64,000 nucleotides of DNA from Membranipora membranacea (taxonomy: Eukaryota > Bryozoa > Gymnolaemata > Cheilostomatida > Membraniporidae). Where the stretch lies: the NCBI GenBank assembly GCA_914767715.1, contig OU612065.1, forward strand, positions 39,618,001 through 39,682,000, given 5' to 3'. Below are positions 39,167 through 52,975 of this stretch, piece after piece (positions within the stretch are counted from its first letter, which is position 1; every line of letters begins with the position of its first letter). The translations under genes were made by a program, and so were the position numbers. Below the pieces are notes generated by a model. That model ran no database searches, was not told where the DNA came from, and worked only from the letters and a program-made list of their open reading frames with translations.

Positions 39167-40402
39167 AATTATGGGGATTAATTTTAGCAGTTTTATGCTT
39201 GGATGCAGGAATAACTAAACAAGGGCATGCAACTCTTGTTTTGATTTCCATGTTTATAGTCTTATTCCTAGACATTTTAACTTGTTTCTCTATTTGACAA
39301 CAGAATCATAGTTCTCCTTCTTCATTATATCTTTCATCTATTATAGAACATATATTTCTCTTCCATAACATTGTTAGTATGCAACTTACCTTTTTGATTT
39401 TATTTGAGGAGGGACTGGTTGGTTTGGCTGCCAGGTTTCAACCATGCTGCCGGGTTTGATGGCTCATACAAGCATCTTTTAACGGCATTGGACTTTTTGC
39501 GGAGACATTGTAGCATGCTATGAACTCTGTGGCAACAATCATCTTGACGCGACATCACGCTTAGCTCCATTGTTTAACATTCTGTCGGACTAAACGCCGC
39601 ACTCACAGCGCAGGATTAAAAGCGCAAGTTGTAAGCTGGCTGCAAGTAGCGGGCTCTGGTAAGTTACTCTTTGGTTTGATTGTGACAGTACCAGCAGTGA
39701 TCTAAGCACTAGACTGGACTGTAGGCCAAGGGAATTACAATGTGACACTCGTGTGTGATCCATCGTACAGCCACAGATATTCTGATTTTATGAAATCTAT
39801 ACCTGTTTAGTTAGCAAAATCTGATGTCTGCGGCTGGATTTTGGTAATTATGTGCACATCGACACACTTAACCTAACTAGTGAACACCAGCCATTATCAG
39901 GATTACAGCCTAAAAGTCATAATTTGTGTTGTCAATAACAATAGCCTATAATGGCTGCTGCAATTTTCCAATTTCGATAGCTCTCCTACTGGTTATCATT
40001 TCTTGAGTATTGACCAAAAGTGATAGCAATGCAGCACCGGTCTAGCATCTTTTCCGGCATCCTCTTCTTGGCATGGGGGACAAACCTCTGATAGTACCAG
40101 CGATCCCCTACGCTGAGCTTCTCAAGGATCGCTGCTGCCAAATTAAAATGGGGATTGACACAAAACGCAGAATTTTCCTGAATTTATCTTCTCAAAAATT
40201 GCACTTTTCGTCTTCTTTTTCGTCGCAATACACAAGCTTGCATATTCTGCCGTTAAGGAATAATTGGGGGGGGGGCGAAGAAGGGGGGGGGGGGTGTTGT
40301 GCTGAGCTGATCCCCAAAAATTCACTTCACGCAGCTCATATTGATGGTAGAGCGAAGAATATAACATGTTGTTTTTATGTTGTAAAAGTGGAAAAGAATC
40401 AA

Positions 40403-40522
40403 AAGTCTACAGCACCCAGTATTCCCAGGCGGTCACCCATCCAAGTACTAACTGGGCTCGACGTTGCTTAGCTTCAGTGATCGGACGAGAACTGGCGTTT
40501 TCAACGTGATATGGCCGTAGAC
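40403..40522 (-). rRNA. 5S rRNA, copy 26
   Basis: Gene as copy 1. Spacer variants CCGTTAAGG (about 40253) and AATATCTAAAC (about 40568) are shared only with unit 28. Confidence 0.97.
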
Positions 40523-41754
40523 AATTATGGGGATTAATTTTAGCAGTTTTATGCTTGGATGCAGGAATATCTAAACAAGGGCATGCAACTCTTGTTTTGA
40601 TTTCCATGTTTATAGTCTTATTCCTAGACATTTTAACTTGTTTCTCTATTTGACAACAGAATCATAGTTCTCCTTCTTCATTATATCTTTCATCTATTAT
40701 AGAACATATATTTCTCTTCCATAACATTGTTAGTATGCAACTTACCTTTTTGATTTTATTTGAGGAGGGACTGGTTGGTTTGGCTGCCAGGTTTCAACCA
40801 TGCTGCCGGGTTTGATGGCTCATACAAGCATCTTTTAACGGCATTGGACTTTTTGCGGAGACATTGTAGCATGCTATGAACTCTGTGGCAACAATCATCT
40901 TGACGCGACATCACGCTTAGCTCCATTGTTTAACATTCTGTCGGACTAAACGCCGCACTCACAGCGCAGGATTAAAAGCGCAAGTTGTAAGCTGGCTGCA
41001 AGTAGCGGGCTCTGGTAAGTTACTCTTTGGTTTGATTGTGACAGTACCAGCAGTGATCTAAGCACTAGACTGGACTGTAGGCCAAGGGAATTACAATGTG
41101 ACACTCGTGTGTGATCCATCGTACAGCCACAGATATTCTGATTTTATGAAATCTATACCTGTTTAGTTAGCAAAATCTGATGTCTGCGGCTGGATTTTGG
41201 TAATTATGTGCACATCGACACACTTAACCTAACTAGTGAACACCAGCCATTATCAGGATTACAGCCTAAAAGTCATAATTTGTGTTGTCAATAACAATAG
41301 CCTATAATGGCTGCTGCAATTTTCCAATTTCGATAGCTCTCCTACTGGTTATCATTTCTTGAGTATTGACCAAAAGTGATAGCAATGCAGCACCGGTCTA
41401 GCATCTTTTCCGGCATCCTCTTCTTGGCATGGGGGACAAACCTCTGATAGTACCAGCGATCCCCTACGCTGAGCTTCTCAAGGATCGCTGCTGCCAAATT
41501 AAAATGGGGATTGACACAAAACGCAGAATTTTCCTGAATTTATCTTCTCAAAAATTGCACTTTTCGTCTTCTTTTTCGTCGCAATACACAAGCTTGCATA
41601 TTCTGCCGTTTAGGAATAATTGGGGGGGGGCGAAGAAGGGGGGGGGTGTTGTGCTGAGCTGATCCCCAAAAATTCACTTCACGCAGCTCATATTGATGGT
41701 AGAGCGAAGAATATAACATGTTGTTTTTATGTTGTAAAAGTGGAAAAGAATCAA

Positions 41755-41874
41755 AAGTCTACAGCACCCAGTATTCCCAGGCGGTCACCCATCCAAGTAC
41801 TAACTGGGCTCGACGTTGCTTAGCTTCAGTGATCGGACGAGAACTGGCGTTTTCAACGTGATATGGCCGTAGAC
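41755..41874 (-). rRNA. 5S rRNA, copy 27
   Basis: Gene as copy 1. Its downstream G runs are short. Confidence 0.97.
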
Positions 41875-43111
41875 AATTATGGGGATTAATTTTAGCAGTT
41901 TTATGCTTGGATGCAGGAATAACTAAACAAGGGCATGCAACTCTTGTTTTGATTTCCATGTTTATAGTCTTATTCCTAGACATTTTAACTTGTTTCTCTA
42001 TTTGACAACAGAATCATAGTTCTCCTTCTTCATTATATCTTTCATCTATTATAGAACATATATTTCTCTTCCATAACATTGTTAGTATGCAACTTACCTT
42101 TTTGATTTTATTTGAGGAGGGACTGGTTGGTTTGGCTGCCAGGTTTCAACCATGCTGCCGGGTTTGATGGCTCATACAAGCATCTTTTAACGGCATTGGA
42201 CTTTTTGCGGAGACATTGTAGCATGCTTTGAACTCTGTGGCAACAATCATCTTGACGCGACATCACGCTTAGCTCCATTGTTTAACATTCTGTCGGACTA
42301 AACGCCGCACTCACAGCGCAGGATTAAAAGCGCAAGTTGTAAGCTGGCTGCAAGTAGCGGGCTCTGGTAAGTTACTCTTTGGTTTGATTGTGACAGTACC
42401 AGCAGTGATCTAAGCACTAGACTGGACTGTAGGCCAAGGGAATTACAATGTGACACTCGTGTGTGATCCATCGTACAGCCACAGATATTCTGATTTTATG
42501 AAATCTATACCTGTTTAGTTAGCAAAATCTGATGTCTGCGGCTGGATTTTGGTAATTATGTGCACATCGACACACTTAACCTAACTAGTGAACACCAGCC
42601 ATTATCAGGATTACAGCCTAAAAGTCATAATTTGTGTTGTCAATAACAATAGCCTATAATGGCTGCTGCAATTTTCCAATTTCGATAGCTCTCCTACTGG
42701 TTATCATTTCTTGAGTATTGACCAAAAGTGATAGCAATGCAGCACCGGTCTAGCATCTTTTCCGGCATCCTCTTCTTGGCATGGGGGACAAACCTCTGAT
42801 AGTACCAGCGATCCCCTACGCTGAGCTTCTCAAGGATCGCTGCTGCCAAATTAAAATGGGGATTGACACAAAACGCAGAATTTTCCTGAATTTATCTTCT
42901 CAAAAATTGCACTTTTCGTCTTCTTTTTCGTCGCAATACACAAGCTTGCATATTCTGCCGTTAAGGAATAATTGGGGGGGGGGGGCGAAGAAGGGGGGGG
43001 GGGTGTTGTGCTGAGCTGATCCCCAAAAATTCACTTCACGCAGCTCATATTGATGGTAGAGCGAAGAATATAACATGTTGTTTTTATGTTGTAAAAGTGG
43101 AAAAGAATCAA

Positions 43112-43231
43112 AAGTCTACAGCACCCAGTATTCCCAGGCGGTCACCCATCCAAGTACTAACTGGGCTCGACGTTGCTTAGCTTCAGTGATCGGACGAGAA
43201 CTGGCGTTTTCAACGTGATATGGCCGTAGAC
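43112..43231 (-). rRNA. 5S rRNA, copy 28
   Basis: Gene as copy 1. Both private spacer variants of unit 26 recur here (about 42963 and 43279). Confidence 0.97.
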
Positions 43232-44468
43232 AATTATGGGGATTAATTTTAGCAGTTTTATGCTTGGATGCAGGAATATCTAAACAAGGGCATGCAACTC
43301 TTGTTTTGATTTCCATGTTTATAGTCTTATTCCTAGACATTTTAACTTGTTTCTCTATTTGACAACAGAATCATAGTTCTCCTTCTTCATTATATCTTTC
43401 ATCTATTATAGAACATATATTTCTCTTCCATAACATTGTTAGTATGCAACTTACCTTTTTGATTTTATTTGAGGAGGGACTGGTTGGTTTGGCTGCCAGG
43501 TTTCAACCATGCTGCCGGGTTTGATGGCTCATACAAGCATCTTTTAACGGCATTGGACTTTTTGCGGAGACATTGTAGCATGCTATGAACTCTGTGGCAA
43601 CAATCATCTTGACGCGACATCACGCTTAGCTCCATTGTTTAACATTCTGTCGGACTAAACGCCGCACTCACAGCGCAGGATTAAAAGCGCAAGTTGTAAG
43701 CTGGCTGCAAGTAGCGGGCTCTGGTAAGTTACTCTTTGGTTTGATTGTGACAGTACCAGCAGTGATCTAAGCACTAGACTGGACTGTAGGCCAAGGGAAT
43801 TACAATGTGACACTCGTGTGTGATCCATCGTACAGCCACAGATATTCTGATTTTATGAAATCTATACCTGTTTAGTTAGCAAAATCTGATGTCTGCGGCT
43901 GGATTTTGGTAATTATGTGCACATCGACACACTTAACCTAACTAGTGAACACCAGCCATTATCAGGATTACAGCCTAAAAGTCATAATTTGTGTTGTCAA
44001 TAACAATAGCCTATAATGGCTGCTGCAATTTTCCAATTTCGATAGCTCTCCTACTGGTTATCATTTCTTGAGTATTGACCAAAAGTGATAGCAATGCAGC
44101 ACCGGTCTAGCATCTTTTCCGGCATCCTCTTCTTGGCATGGGGGACAAACCTCTGATAGTACCAGCGATCCCCTACGCTGAGCTTCTCAAGGATCGCTGC
44201 TGCCAAATTAAAATGGGGATTGACACAAAACGCAGAATTTTCCTGAATTTATCTTCTCAAAAATTGCACTTTTCGTCTTCTTTTTCGTCGCAATACACAA
44301 GCTTGCATATTCTGCCGTTTAGGAATAATTGGGGGGGGGGGGGCGAAGAAGGGGGGGGGGTGTTGTGCTGAGCTGATCCCCAAAAATTCACTTCACGCAG
44401 CTCATATTGATGGTAGAGCGAAGAATATAACATGTTGTTTTTATGTTGTAAAAGTGGAAAAGAATCAA

Positions 44469-44588
44469 AAGTCTACAGCACCCAGTATTCCCAGGCGGTC
44501 ACCCATCCAAGTACTAACTGGGCTCGACGTTGCTTAGCTTCAGTGATCGGACGAGAACTGGCGTTTTCAACGTGATATGGCCGTAGAC
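44469..44588 (-). rRNA. 5S rRNA, copy 29
   Basis: No difference from copy 1 seen. Confidence 0.97.
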
Positions 44589-45823
44589 AATTATGGGGAT
44601 TAATTTTAGCAGTTTTATGCTTGGATGCAGGAATAACTAAACAAGGGCATGCAACTCTTGTTTTGATTTCCATGTTTATAGTCTTATTCCTAGACATTTT
44701 AACTTGTTTCTCTATTTGACAACAGAATCATAGTTCTCCTTCTTCATTATATCTTTCATCTATTATAGAACATATATTTCTCTTCCATAACATTGTTAGT
44801 ATGCAACTTACCTTTTTTATTTTATTTGAGGAGGGACTGGTTGGTTTGGCTGCCAGGTTTCAACCATGCTGCCGGGTTTGATGGCTCATACAAGCATCTT
44901 TTAACGGCATTGGACTTTTTGCGGAGACATTGTAGCATGTTATGAACTCTGTGGCAACAATCATCTTGACGCGACATCACGCTTAGCTCCATTGTTTAAC
45001 ATTCTGTCGGACTAAACGCCGCACTCACAGCGCAGGATTAAAAGCGCAAGTTGTAAGCTGGCTGCAAGTAGCGGGCTCTGGTAAGTTACTCTTTGGTTTG
45101 ATTGTGACAGTACCAGCAGTGATCTAAGCACTAGACTGGACTGTAGGCCAAGGGAATTACAATGTGACACTCGTGTGTGATCCATCGTACAGCCACAGAT
45201 ATTCTGATTTTATGAAATCTATACCTGTTTAGTTAGCAAAATCTGATGTCTGCGGCTGGATTTTGGTAATTATGTGCACATCGACACACTTAACCTAACT
45301 AGTGAACACCAGCCATTATCAGGATTACAGCCTAAAAGTCATAATTTGTGTTGTCAATAACAATAGCCTATAATGGCTGCTGCAATTTTCCAATTTCGAT
45401 AGCTCTCTTACTGGTTATCATTTCTTGAGTATTGACCAAAAGTGATAGCAATGCAGCACCGGTCTAGCATCTTTTCCGGCATCCTCTTCTTGGCATGGGG
45501 GACAAACCTCTGATAGTACCAGCGATCCCCTACGCTGAGCTTCTCAAGGATCGCTGCTGCCAAATTAAAATGGGGATTGACACAAAACGCAGAATTTTCC
45601 TGAATTTATCTTCTCAAAAATTGCACTTTTCGTCTTCTTTTTCGTCGCAATACACAAGCTTGCATATTCTGCCGTTTAGGAATAATTGGGGGGGGGGCGA
45701 AGAAGGGGGGGGGGGTGTTGTGCTGAGCTGATCCCCAAAAATTCACTTCACGCAGCTCATATTGATGGTAGAGCGAAGAATATAACATGTTGTTTTTATG
45801 TTGTAAAAGTGGAAAAGAATCAA

Positions 45824-45943
45824 AAGTCTACAGCACCCAGTATTCCCAGGCGGTCACCCATCCAAGTACTAACTGGGCTCGACGTTGCTTAGCTTCAGTG
45901 ATCGGACGAGAACTGGCGTTTTCAACGTGATATGGCCGTAGAC
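45824..45943 (-). rRNA. 5S rRNA, copy 30
   Basis: Gene as copy 1. A few private spacer changes are present (TTTTTTATT at about 44813, CATGTTATG at about 44937). Confidence 0.97.
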
Positions 45944-47181
45944 AATTATGGGGATTAATTTTAGCAGTTTTATGCTTGGATGCAGGAATAACTAAACAAG
46001 GGCATGCAACTCTTGTTTTGATTTCCATGTTTATAGTCTTATTCCTAGACATTTTAACTTGTTTCTCTATTTGACAACAGAATCATAGTTCTCCTTCTTC
46101 ATTATATCTTTCATCTATTATAGAACATATATTTCTCTTCCATAACATTGTTAGTATGCAACTTACCTTTTTGATTTTATTTGAGGAGGGACTGGTTGGT
46201 TTGGCTGCCAGGTTTCAACCATGCTGCCGGGTTTGATGGCTCATACAAGCATCTTTTAACGGCATTGGACTTTTTGCGGAGACATTGTAGCATGCTATGA
46301 ACTCTGTGGCAACAATCATCTTGACGCGACATCACGCTTAGCTCCATTGTTTAACATTCTGTCGGACTAAACGCCGCACTCACAGCGCAGGATTAAAAGC
46401 GCAAGTTGTAAGCTGGCTGCAAGTAGCGGGCTCTGGTAAGTTACTCTTTGGTTTGATTGTGACAGTACCAGCAGTGATCTAAGCACTAGACTGGACTGTA
46501 GGCCAAGGGAATTACAATGTGACACTCGTGTGTGATCCATCGTACAGCCACAGATATTCTGATTTTATGAAATCTATACCTGTTTAGTTAGCAAAATCTG
46601 ATGTCTGCGGCTGGATTTTGGTAATTATGTGCACATCGACACACTTAACCTAACTAGTGAACACCAGCCATTATCAGGATTACAGCCTAAAAGTCATAAT
46701 TTGTGTTGTCAATAACAATAGCCTATAATGGCTGCTGCAATTTTCCAATTTCGATAGCTCTCCTACTGGTTATCATTTCTTGAGTATTGACCAAAAGTGA
46801 TAGCAATGCAGCACCGGTCTAGCATCTTTTCCGGCATCCTCTTCTTGGCATGGGGGACAAACCTCTGATAGTACCAGCGATCCCCTACGCTGAGCTTCTC
46901 AAGGATCGCTGCTGCCAAATTAAAATGGGGATTGACACAAAACGCAGAATTTTCCTGAATTTATCTTCTCAAAAATTGCACTTTTCGTCTTCTTTTTCGT
47001 CGCAATACACAAGCTTGCATATTCTGCCGTTTAGGAATAATTGGGGGGGGGGGGGGCGAAGAAGGGGGGGGGGTGTTGTGCTGAGCTGATCCCCAAAAAT
47101 TCACTTCACGCAGCTCATATTGATGGTAGAGCGAAGAATATAACATGTTGTTTTTATGTTGTAAAAGTGGAAAAGAATCAA

Positions 47182-47301
47182 AAGTCTACAGCACCCAGTA
47201 TTCCCAGGCGGTCACCCATCCAAGTACTAACTGGGCTCGACGTTGCTTAGCTTCAGTGATCGGACGAGAACTGGCGTTTTCAACGTGATATGGCCGTAGA
47301 C
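47182..47301 (-). rRNA. 5S rRNA, copy 31
   Basis: No difference from copy 1 seen. Confidence 0.97.
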
Positions 47302-48539
47302 AATTATGGGGATTAATTTTAGCAGTTTTATGCTTGGATGCAGGAATAACTAAACAAGGGCATGCAACTCTTGTTTTGATTTCCATGTTTATAGTCTTAT
47401 TCCTAGACATTTTAACTTGTTTCTCTATTTGACAACAGAATCATAGTTCTCCTTCTTCATTATATCTTTCATCTATTATAGAACATATATTTCTCTTCCA
47501 TAACATTGTTAGTATGCAACTTACCTTTTTGATTTTATTTGAGGAGGGACTGGTTGGTTTGGCTGCCAGGTTTCAACCATGCTGCCGGGTTTGATGGCTC
47601 ATACAAGCATCTTTTAACGGCATTGGACTTTTTGCGGAGACATTGTAGCATGCTATGAACTCTGTGGCAACAATCATCTTGACGCGACATCACGCTTAGC
47701 TCCATTGTTTAACATTCTGTCGGACTAAACACCGCACTCACAGCGCAGGATTAAAAGCGCAAGTTGTAAGCTGGCTGCAAGTAGCGGGCTCTGGTAAGTT
47801 ACTCTTTGGTTTGATTGTGACAGTACCAGCAGTGATCTAAGCACTAGACTGGACTGTAGGCCAAGGGAATTACAATGTGACACTCGTGTGTGATCCATCG
47901 TACAGCCACAGATATTCTGATTTTATGAAATCTATACCTGTTTAGTTAGCAAAATCTGATGTCTGCGGCTGGATTTTGGTAATTATGTGCACATCGACAC
48001 ACTTAACCTAACTAGTGAACACCAGCCATTATCAGGATTACAGCCTAAAAGTCATAATTTGTGTTGTCAATAACAATAGCCTATAATGGCTGCTGCAATT
48101 TTCCAATTTCGATAGCTCTCCTACTGGTTATCATTTCTTGAGTATTGACCAAAAGTGATAGCAATGCAGCACCGGTCTAGCATCTTTTCCGGCATCCTCT
48201 TCTTGGCATGGGGGACAAACCTCTGATAGTACCAGCGATCCCCTACGCTGAGCTTCTCAAGGATCGCTGCTGCCAAATTAAAATGGGGATTGACACAAAA
48301 CGCAGAATTTTCCTGAATTTATCTTCTCAAAAATTGCACTTTTCGTCTTCTTTTTCGTCGCAATACACAAGCTTGCATATTCTGCCGTTTAGGAATAATT
48401 GGGGGGGGGGGGGGCGAAGAAGGGGGGGGGGTGTTGTGCTGAGCTGATCCCCAAAAATTCACTTCACGCAGCTCATATTGATGGTAGAGCGAAGAATATA
48501 ACATGTTGTTTTTATGTTGTAAAAGTGGAAAAGAATCAA

Positions 48540-48659
48540 AAGTCTACAGCACCCAGTATTCCCAGGCGGTCACCCATCCAAGTACTAACTGGGCTCGACG
48601 TTGCTTAGCTTCAGTGATCGGACGAGAACTGGCGTTTTCAACGTGATATGGCCGTAGAC
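48540..48659 (-). rRNA. 5S rRNA, copy 32
   Basis: Gene as copy 1. The spacer variant AAACACCGC at 47731 is shared only with the next unit. Confidence 0.97.
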
Positions 48660-49896
48660 AATTATGGGGATTAATTTTAGCAGTTTTATGCTTGGATGCA
48701 GGAATAACTAAACAAGGGCATGCAACTCTTGTTTTGATTTCCATGTTTATAGTCTTATTCCTAGACATTTTAACTTGTTTCTCTATTTGACAACAGAATC
48801 ATAGTTCTCCTTCTTCATTATATCTTTCATCTATTATAGAACATATATTTCTCTTCCATAACATTGTTAGTATGCAACTTACCTTTTTGATTTTATTTGA
48901 GGAGGGACTGGTTGGTTTGGCTGCCAGGTTTCAACCATGCTGCCGGGTTTGATGGCTCATACAAGCATCTTTTAACGGCATTGGACTTTTTGCGGAGACA
49001 TTGTAGCATGCTATGAACTCTGTGGCAACAATCATCTTGACGCGACATCACGCTTAGCTCCATTGTTTAACATTCTGTCGGACTAAACACCGCACTCACA
49101 GCGCAGGATTAAAAGCGCAAGTTGTAAGCTGGCTGCAAGTAGCGGGCTCTGGTAAGTTACTCTTTGGTTTGATTGTGACAGTACCAGCAGTGATCTAAGC
49201 ACTAGACTGGACTGTAGGCCAAGGGAATTACAATGTGACACTCGTGTGTGATCCATCGTACAGCCACAGATATTCTGATTTTATGAAATCTATACCTGTT
49301 TAGTTAGCAAAATCTGATGTCTGCGGCTGGATTTTGGTAATTATGTGCACATCGACACACTTAACCTAACTAGTGAACACCAGCCATTATCAGGATTACA
49401 GCCTAAAAGTCATAATTAGTGTTGTCAATAACAATAGCCTATAATGGCTGCTGCAATTTTCCAATTTCGATAGCTCTCCTACTGGTTATCATTTCTTGAG
49501 TATTGACCAAAAGTGATAGCAATGCAGCACCGGTCTAGCATCTTTTCCGGCATCCTCTTCTTGGCATGGGGGACAAACCTCTGATAGTACCAGCGATCCC
49601 CTACGCTGAGCTTCTCAAGGATCGCTGCTGCCAAATTAAAATGGGGATTGACACAAAACGCAGAATTTTCCTGAATTTATCTTCTCAAAAATTGCACTTT
49701 TCGTCTTCTTTTTCGTCGCAATACACAAGCTTGCATATTCTGCCGTTTAGGAATAATTGGGGGGGGGGCGAAGAAGGGGGGGGGGGGGTGTTGTGCTGAG
49801 CTGATCCCCAAAAATTCACTTCACGCAGCTCATATTGATGGTAGAGCGAAGAATATAACATGTTGTTTTTATGTTGTAAAAGTGGAAAAGAATCAA

Positions 49897-50016
49897 AAGT
49901 CTACAGCACCCAGTATTCCCAGGCGGTCACCCATCCAAGTACTAACTGGGCTCGACGTTGCTTAGCTTCAGTGATCGGACGAGAACTGGCGTTTTCAACG
50001 TGATATGGCCGTAGAC
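49897..50016 (-). rRNA. 5S rRNA, copy 33
   Basis: Gene as copy 1. The spacer shares AAACACCGC (49089) with unit 32. Confidence 0.97.
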
Positions 50017-51253
50017 AATTATGGGGATTAATTTTAGCAGTTTTATGCTTGGATGCAGGAATAACTAAACAAGGGCATGCAACTCTTGTTTTGATTTCCA
50101 TGTTTATAGTCTTATTCCTAGACATTTTAACTTGTTTCTCTATTTGACAACAGAATCATAGTTCTCCTTCTTCATTATATCTTTCATCTATTATAGAACA
50201 TATATTTCTCTTCCATAACATTGTTAGTATGCAACTTACCTTTTTGATTTTATTTGAGGAGGGACTGGTTGGTTTGGCTGCCAGGTTTCAACCATGCTGC
50301 CGGGTTTGATGGCTCATACAAGCATCTTTTAACGGCATTGGACTTTTTGCGGAGACATTGTAGCATGCTATGAACTCTGTGGCAACAATCATCTTGACGC
50401 GACATCACGCTTAGCTCCATTGTTTAACATTCTGTCGGACTAAACGCCGCACTCACAGCGCAGGATTAAAAGCGCAAGTTGTAAGCTGGCTGCAAGTAGC
50501 GGGCTCTGGTAAGTTACTCTTTGGTTTGATTGTGACAGTACCAGCAGTGATCTAAGCACTAGACTGGACTGTAGGCCAAGGGAATTACAATGTGACACTC
50601 GTGTGTGATCCATCGTACAGCCACAGATATTCTGATTTTATGAAATCTATACCTGTTTAGTTAGCAAAATCTGATGTCTGCGGCTGGATTTTGGTAATTA
50701 TGTGCACATCGACACACTTAACCTAACTAGTGAACACCAGCCATTATCAGGATTACAGCCTAAAAGTCATAATTTGTGTTGTCAATAACAATAGCCTATA
50801 ATGGCTGCTGCAATTTTCCAATTTCGATAGCTCTCCTACTGGTTATCATTTCTTGAGTATTGACCAAAAGTGATAGCAATGCAGCACCGGTCTAGCATCT
50901 TTTCCGGCATCCTCTTCTTGGCATGGGGGACAAACCTCTGATAGTACCAGCGATCCCCTACGCTGAGCTTCTCAAGGATCGCTGCTGCCAAATTAAAATG
51001 GGGATTGACACAAAACGCAGAATTTTCCTGAATTTATCTTCTCAAAAATTGCACTTTTCGTCTTCTTTTTCGTCGCAATACACAAGCTTGCATATTCTGC
51101 CGTTTAGGAATAATTGGGGGGGGGGGGCGAAGAAGGGGGGGGGGGTGTTGTGCTGAGCTGATCCCCAAAAATTCACTTCACGCAGCTCATATTGATGGTA
51201 GAGCGAAGAATATAACATGTTGTTTTTATGTTGTAAAAGTGGAAAAGAATCAA

Positions 51254-51373
51254 AAGTCTACAGCACCCAGTATTCCCAGGCGGTCACCCATCCAAGTACT
51301 AACTGGGCGCGAAGTTGCTTAGCTTCAGTGATCGGACGAGAACTGGCGTTTTCAACGTGATATGGCCGTAGAC
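51254..51373 (-). rRNA. 5S rRNA, copy 34 (edge variant)
   Basis: G-to-T at RNA position 61 (51313) and A-to-C at position 65 (51309), in the 3' part of the A box. Copy 35 has the same pair, so the change was spread by duplication of an edge unit. Confidence 0.94.
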
Positions 51374-52611
51374 AATTATGGGGATTAATTTTAGCAGTTT
51401 TATGCTTGGATGCAGGAATAACTAAACAAGGGCATGCAACTCTTGTTTTGATTTCCATGTTTATAGTCTTATTCCTAGACATTTTAACTTGTTTCTCTAT
51501 TTGACAACAGAATCATAGTTCTCCTTCTTCATTATATCTTTCATCTATTATAGAACATATATTCCTCTTCCATAACATTGTTAGTATGCAACTTACCTTT
51601 TTGATTTTATTTGAGGAGGGACTGGTTGGTTTGGCTGCCAGGTTTCAACCATGCTGCCGGGTTTGATGGCTCATACAAGCATCTTTTAACGGCATTGGAC
51701 TTTTTGCGGAGACATTGTAGCATGCTATGAACTCTGTGGCAACAATCATCTTGACGCGACATCACGCTTAGCTCCATTGTTTAACATTCTGTCGGACTAA
51801 ACGCCGCACTCACAGCGCAGGATTAAAAGCGCAAGTTGTAAGCTGGCTGCAAGTAGCGGGCTCTGGTAAGTTACTCTTTGGTTTGATTGTGACAGTACCA
51901 GCAGTGATCTAAGCACTAGACTGGACTGTAGGCCAAGGGAATTACAATGTGACACTCGTGTGTGATCCATCGTACAGCCACAGATATTCTGATTTTATGA
52001 AATCTATACCTGTTTAGTTAGCAAAATCTGATGTCTGCGGCTGGATTTTGGTAATTATGTGCACATCGACACACTTAACCTAACTAGTGAACACCAGCCA
52101 TTATCAGGATTACAGCCTAAAAGTCATAATTTGTGTTGTCAATAACAATAGCCTATAATGGCTGCTGCAATTTTCCAATTTCGATAGCTCTCCTACTGGT
52201 TATCATTTCTTGAGTATTGACCAAAAGTGATAGCAATGCAGCACCGGTCTAGCATCTTTTCCGGCATCCTCTTCTTGGCATGGGGGACAAACCTCTGATA
52301 GTACCAGCGATCCCCTACGCTGAGCTTCTCAAGGATCGCTGCTGCCAAATTAAAATGGGGATTGACACAAAACGCAGAATTTTCCTGAATTTATCTTCTC
52401 AAACATTGCACTTTTCGTCTTCTTTTTCGTCGCAATACACAAGCTTGCATATTCTGCCGTTTAGGAATAATTGGGGGGGGGGGGGCGAAGAAGGGGGGGG
52501 GGGTGTTGTGCTGAGCTGATCCCCAAAAATTCACTTCACGCAGCTCATATTGATGGTAGAGCGAAGAATATAACATGTTGTTTTTATGTTGTAAAAGTGG
52601 AAAAGAATCAA

Positions 52612-52731
52612 AAGTCTACAGCACCCAGTATTCCCAGGCGGTCACCCATCCAAGTACTAACTGGGCGCGAAGTTGCTTAGCTTCAGTGATCGGACGAGAA
52701 CTGGCGTTTTCAACGTGATATGGCCGTAGAC
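52612..52731 (-). rRNA. 5S rRNA, copy 35 (edge variant, last copy)
   Basis: Same two substitutions as copy 34 (52671 and 52667). It lies about 245 bp from the right boundary of the array. The next partial unit has no 5S gene. Confidence 0.94.
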
Positions 52732-52975
52732 AATTATGGGGATTAATTTTAGCAGTTTTATGCTTGGATGCAGGAATAACTAAACAAGGGCATGCAACTC
52801 TTGTTTTGATTTCCATGTTTATAGTCTTATTCCTAGACATTTTAACTTGTTTCTCTATTTGACAACAGAATCATAGTTCTCCTTCTTCATTATATCTTTC
52901 ATCTATTATAGAACATATATTTCTCTTCCATAACATTGTTAGTATGCAACTTACCTTTTTGATTTTATTTGAGGA

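Larger units (their letters stand above)
5439..52975 (-). repeat. 5S ribosomal DNA tandem array, 35 units plus a partial
   Basis: Thirty-five head-to-tail units, each with one 5S gene transcribed toward lower coordinates. Distances between neighbouring genes run from 1352 to 1362 bp. The array starts inside the spacer at the sequence TCTCTTCCATAACATTG and ends about 55 bp after the next occurrence of that point (around 52975), where GAGGA runs into unrelated DNA. Units differ by only a few point changes. Most length change is in two G runs about 110 bp downstream of each 5S gene. The uniformity fits concerted evolution by unequal exchange and conversion. The plus-strand frame beginning MGDKPL in every unit runs into the variable G tract and changes frame from unit to unit, so it is not a gene. 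Confidence 0.97.

Noticed and set aside
6155-52519. Recurrent plus-strand frame beginning MGDKPL in every unit, looking like a conserved 76-134 residue protein family
   Set aside because: It runs through the variable G tracts, so the C-terminal half changes frame between units. It repeats only because the array is homogeneous, and it overlaps the 5S gene on the other strand.
6491-52840. Recurrent minus-strand 74-residue frame beginning MSRNKT
   Set aside because: Its C-terminal half is a translation of the 5S rRNA gene and the rest is spacer. It is a shadow.
5439-52975. CRISPR-like array
   Set aside because: The units are about 1.36 kb, nearly identical throughout, and contain 5S rRNA. There are no short direct repeats with unique spacers, and the window is animal DNA.
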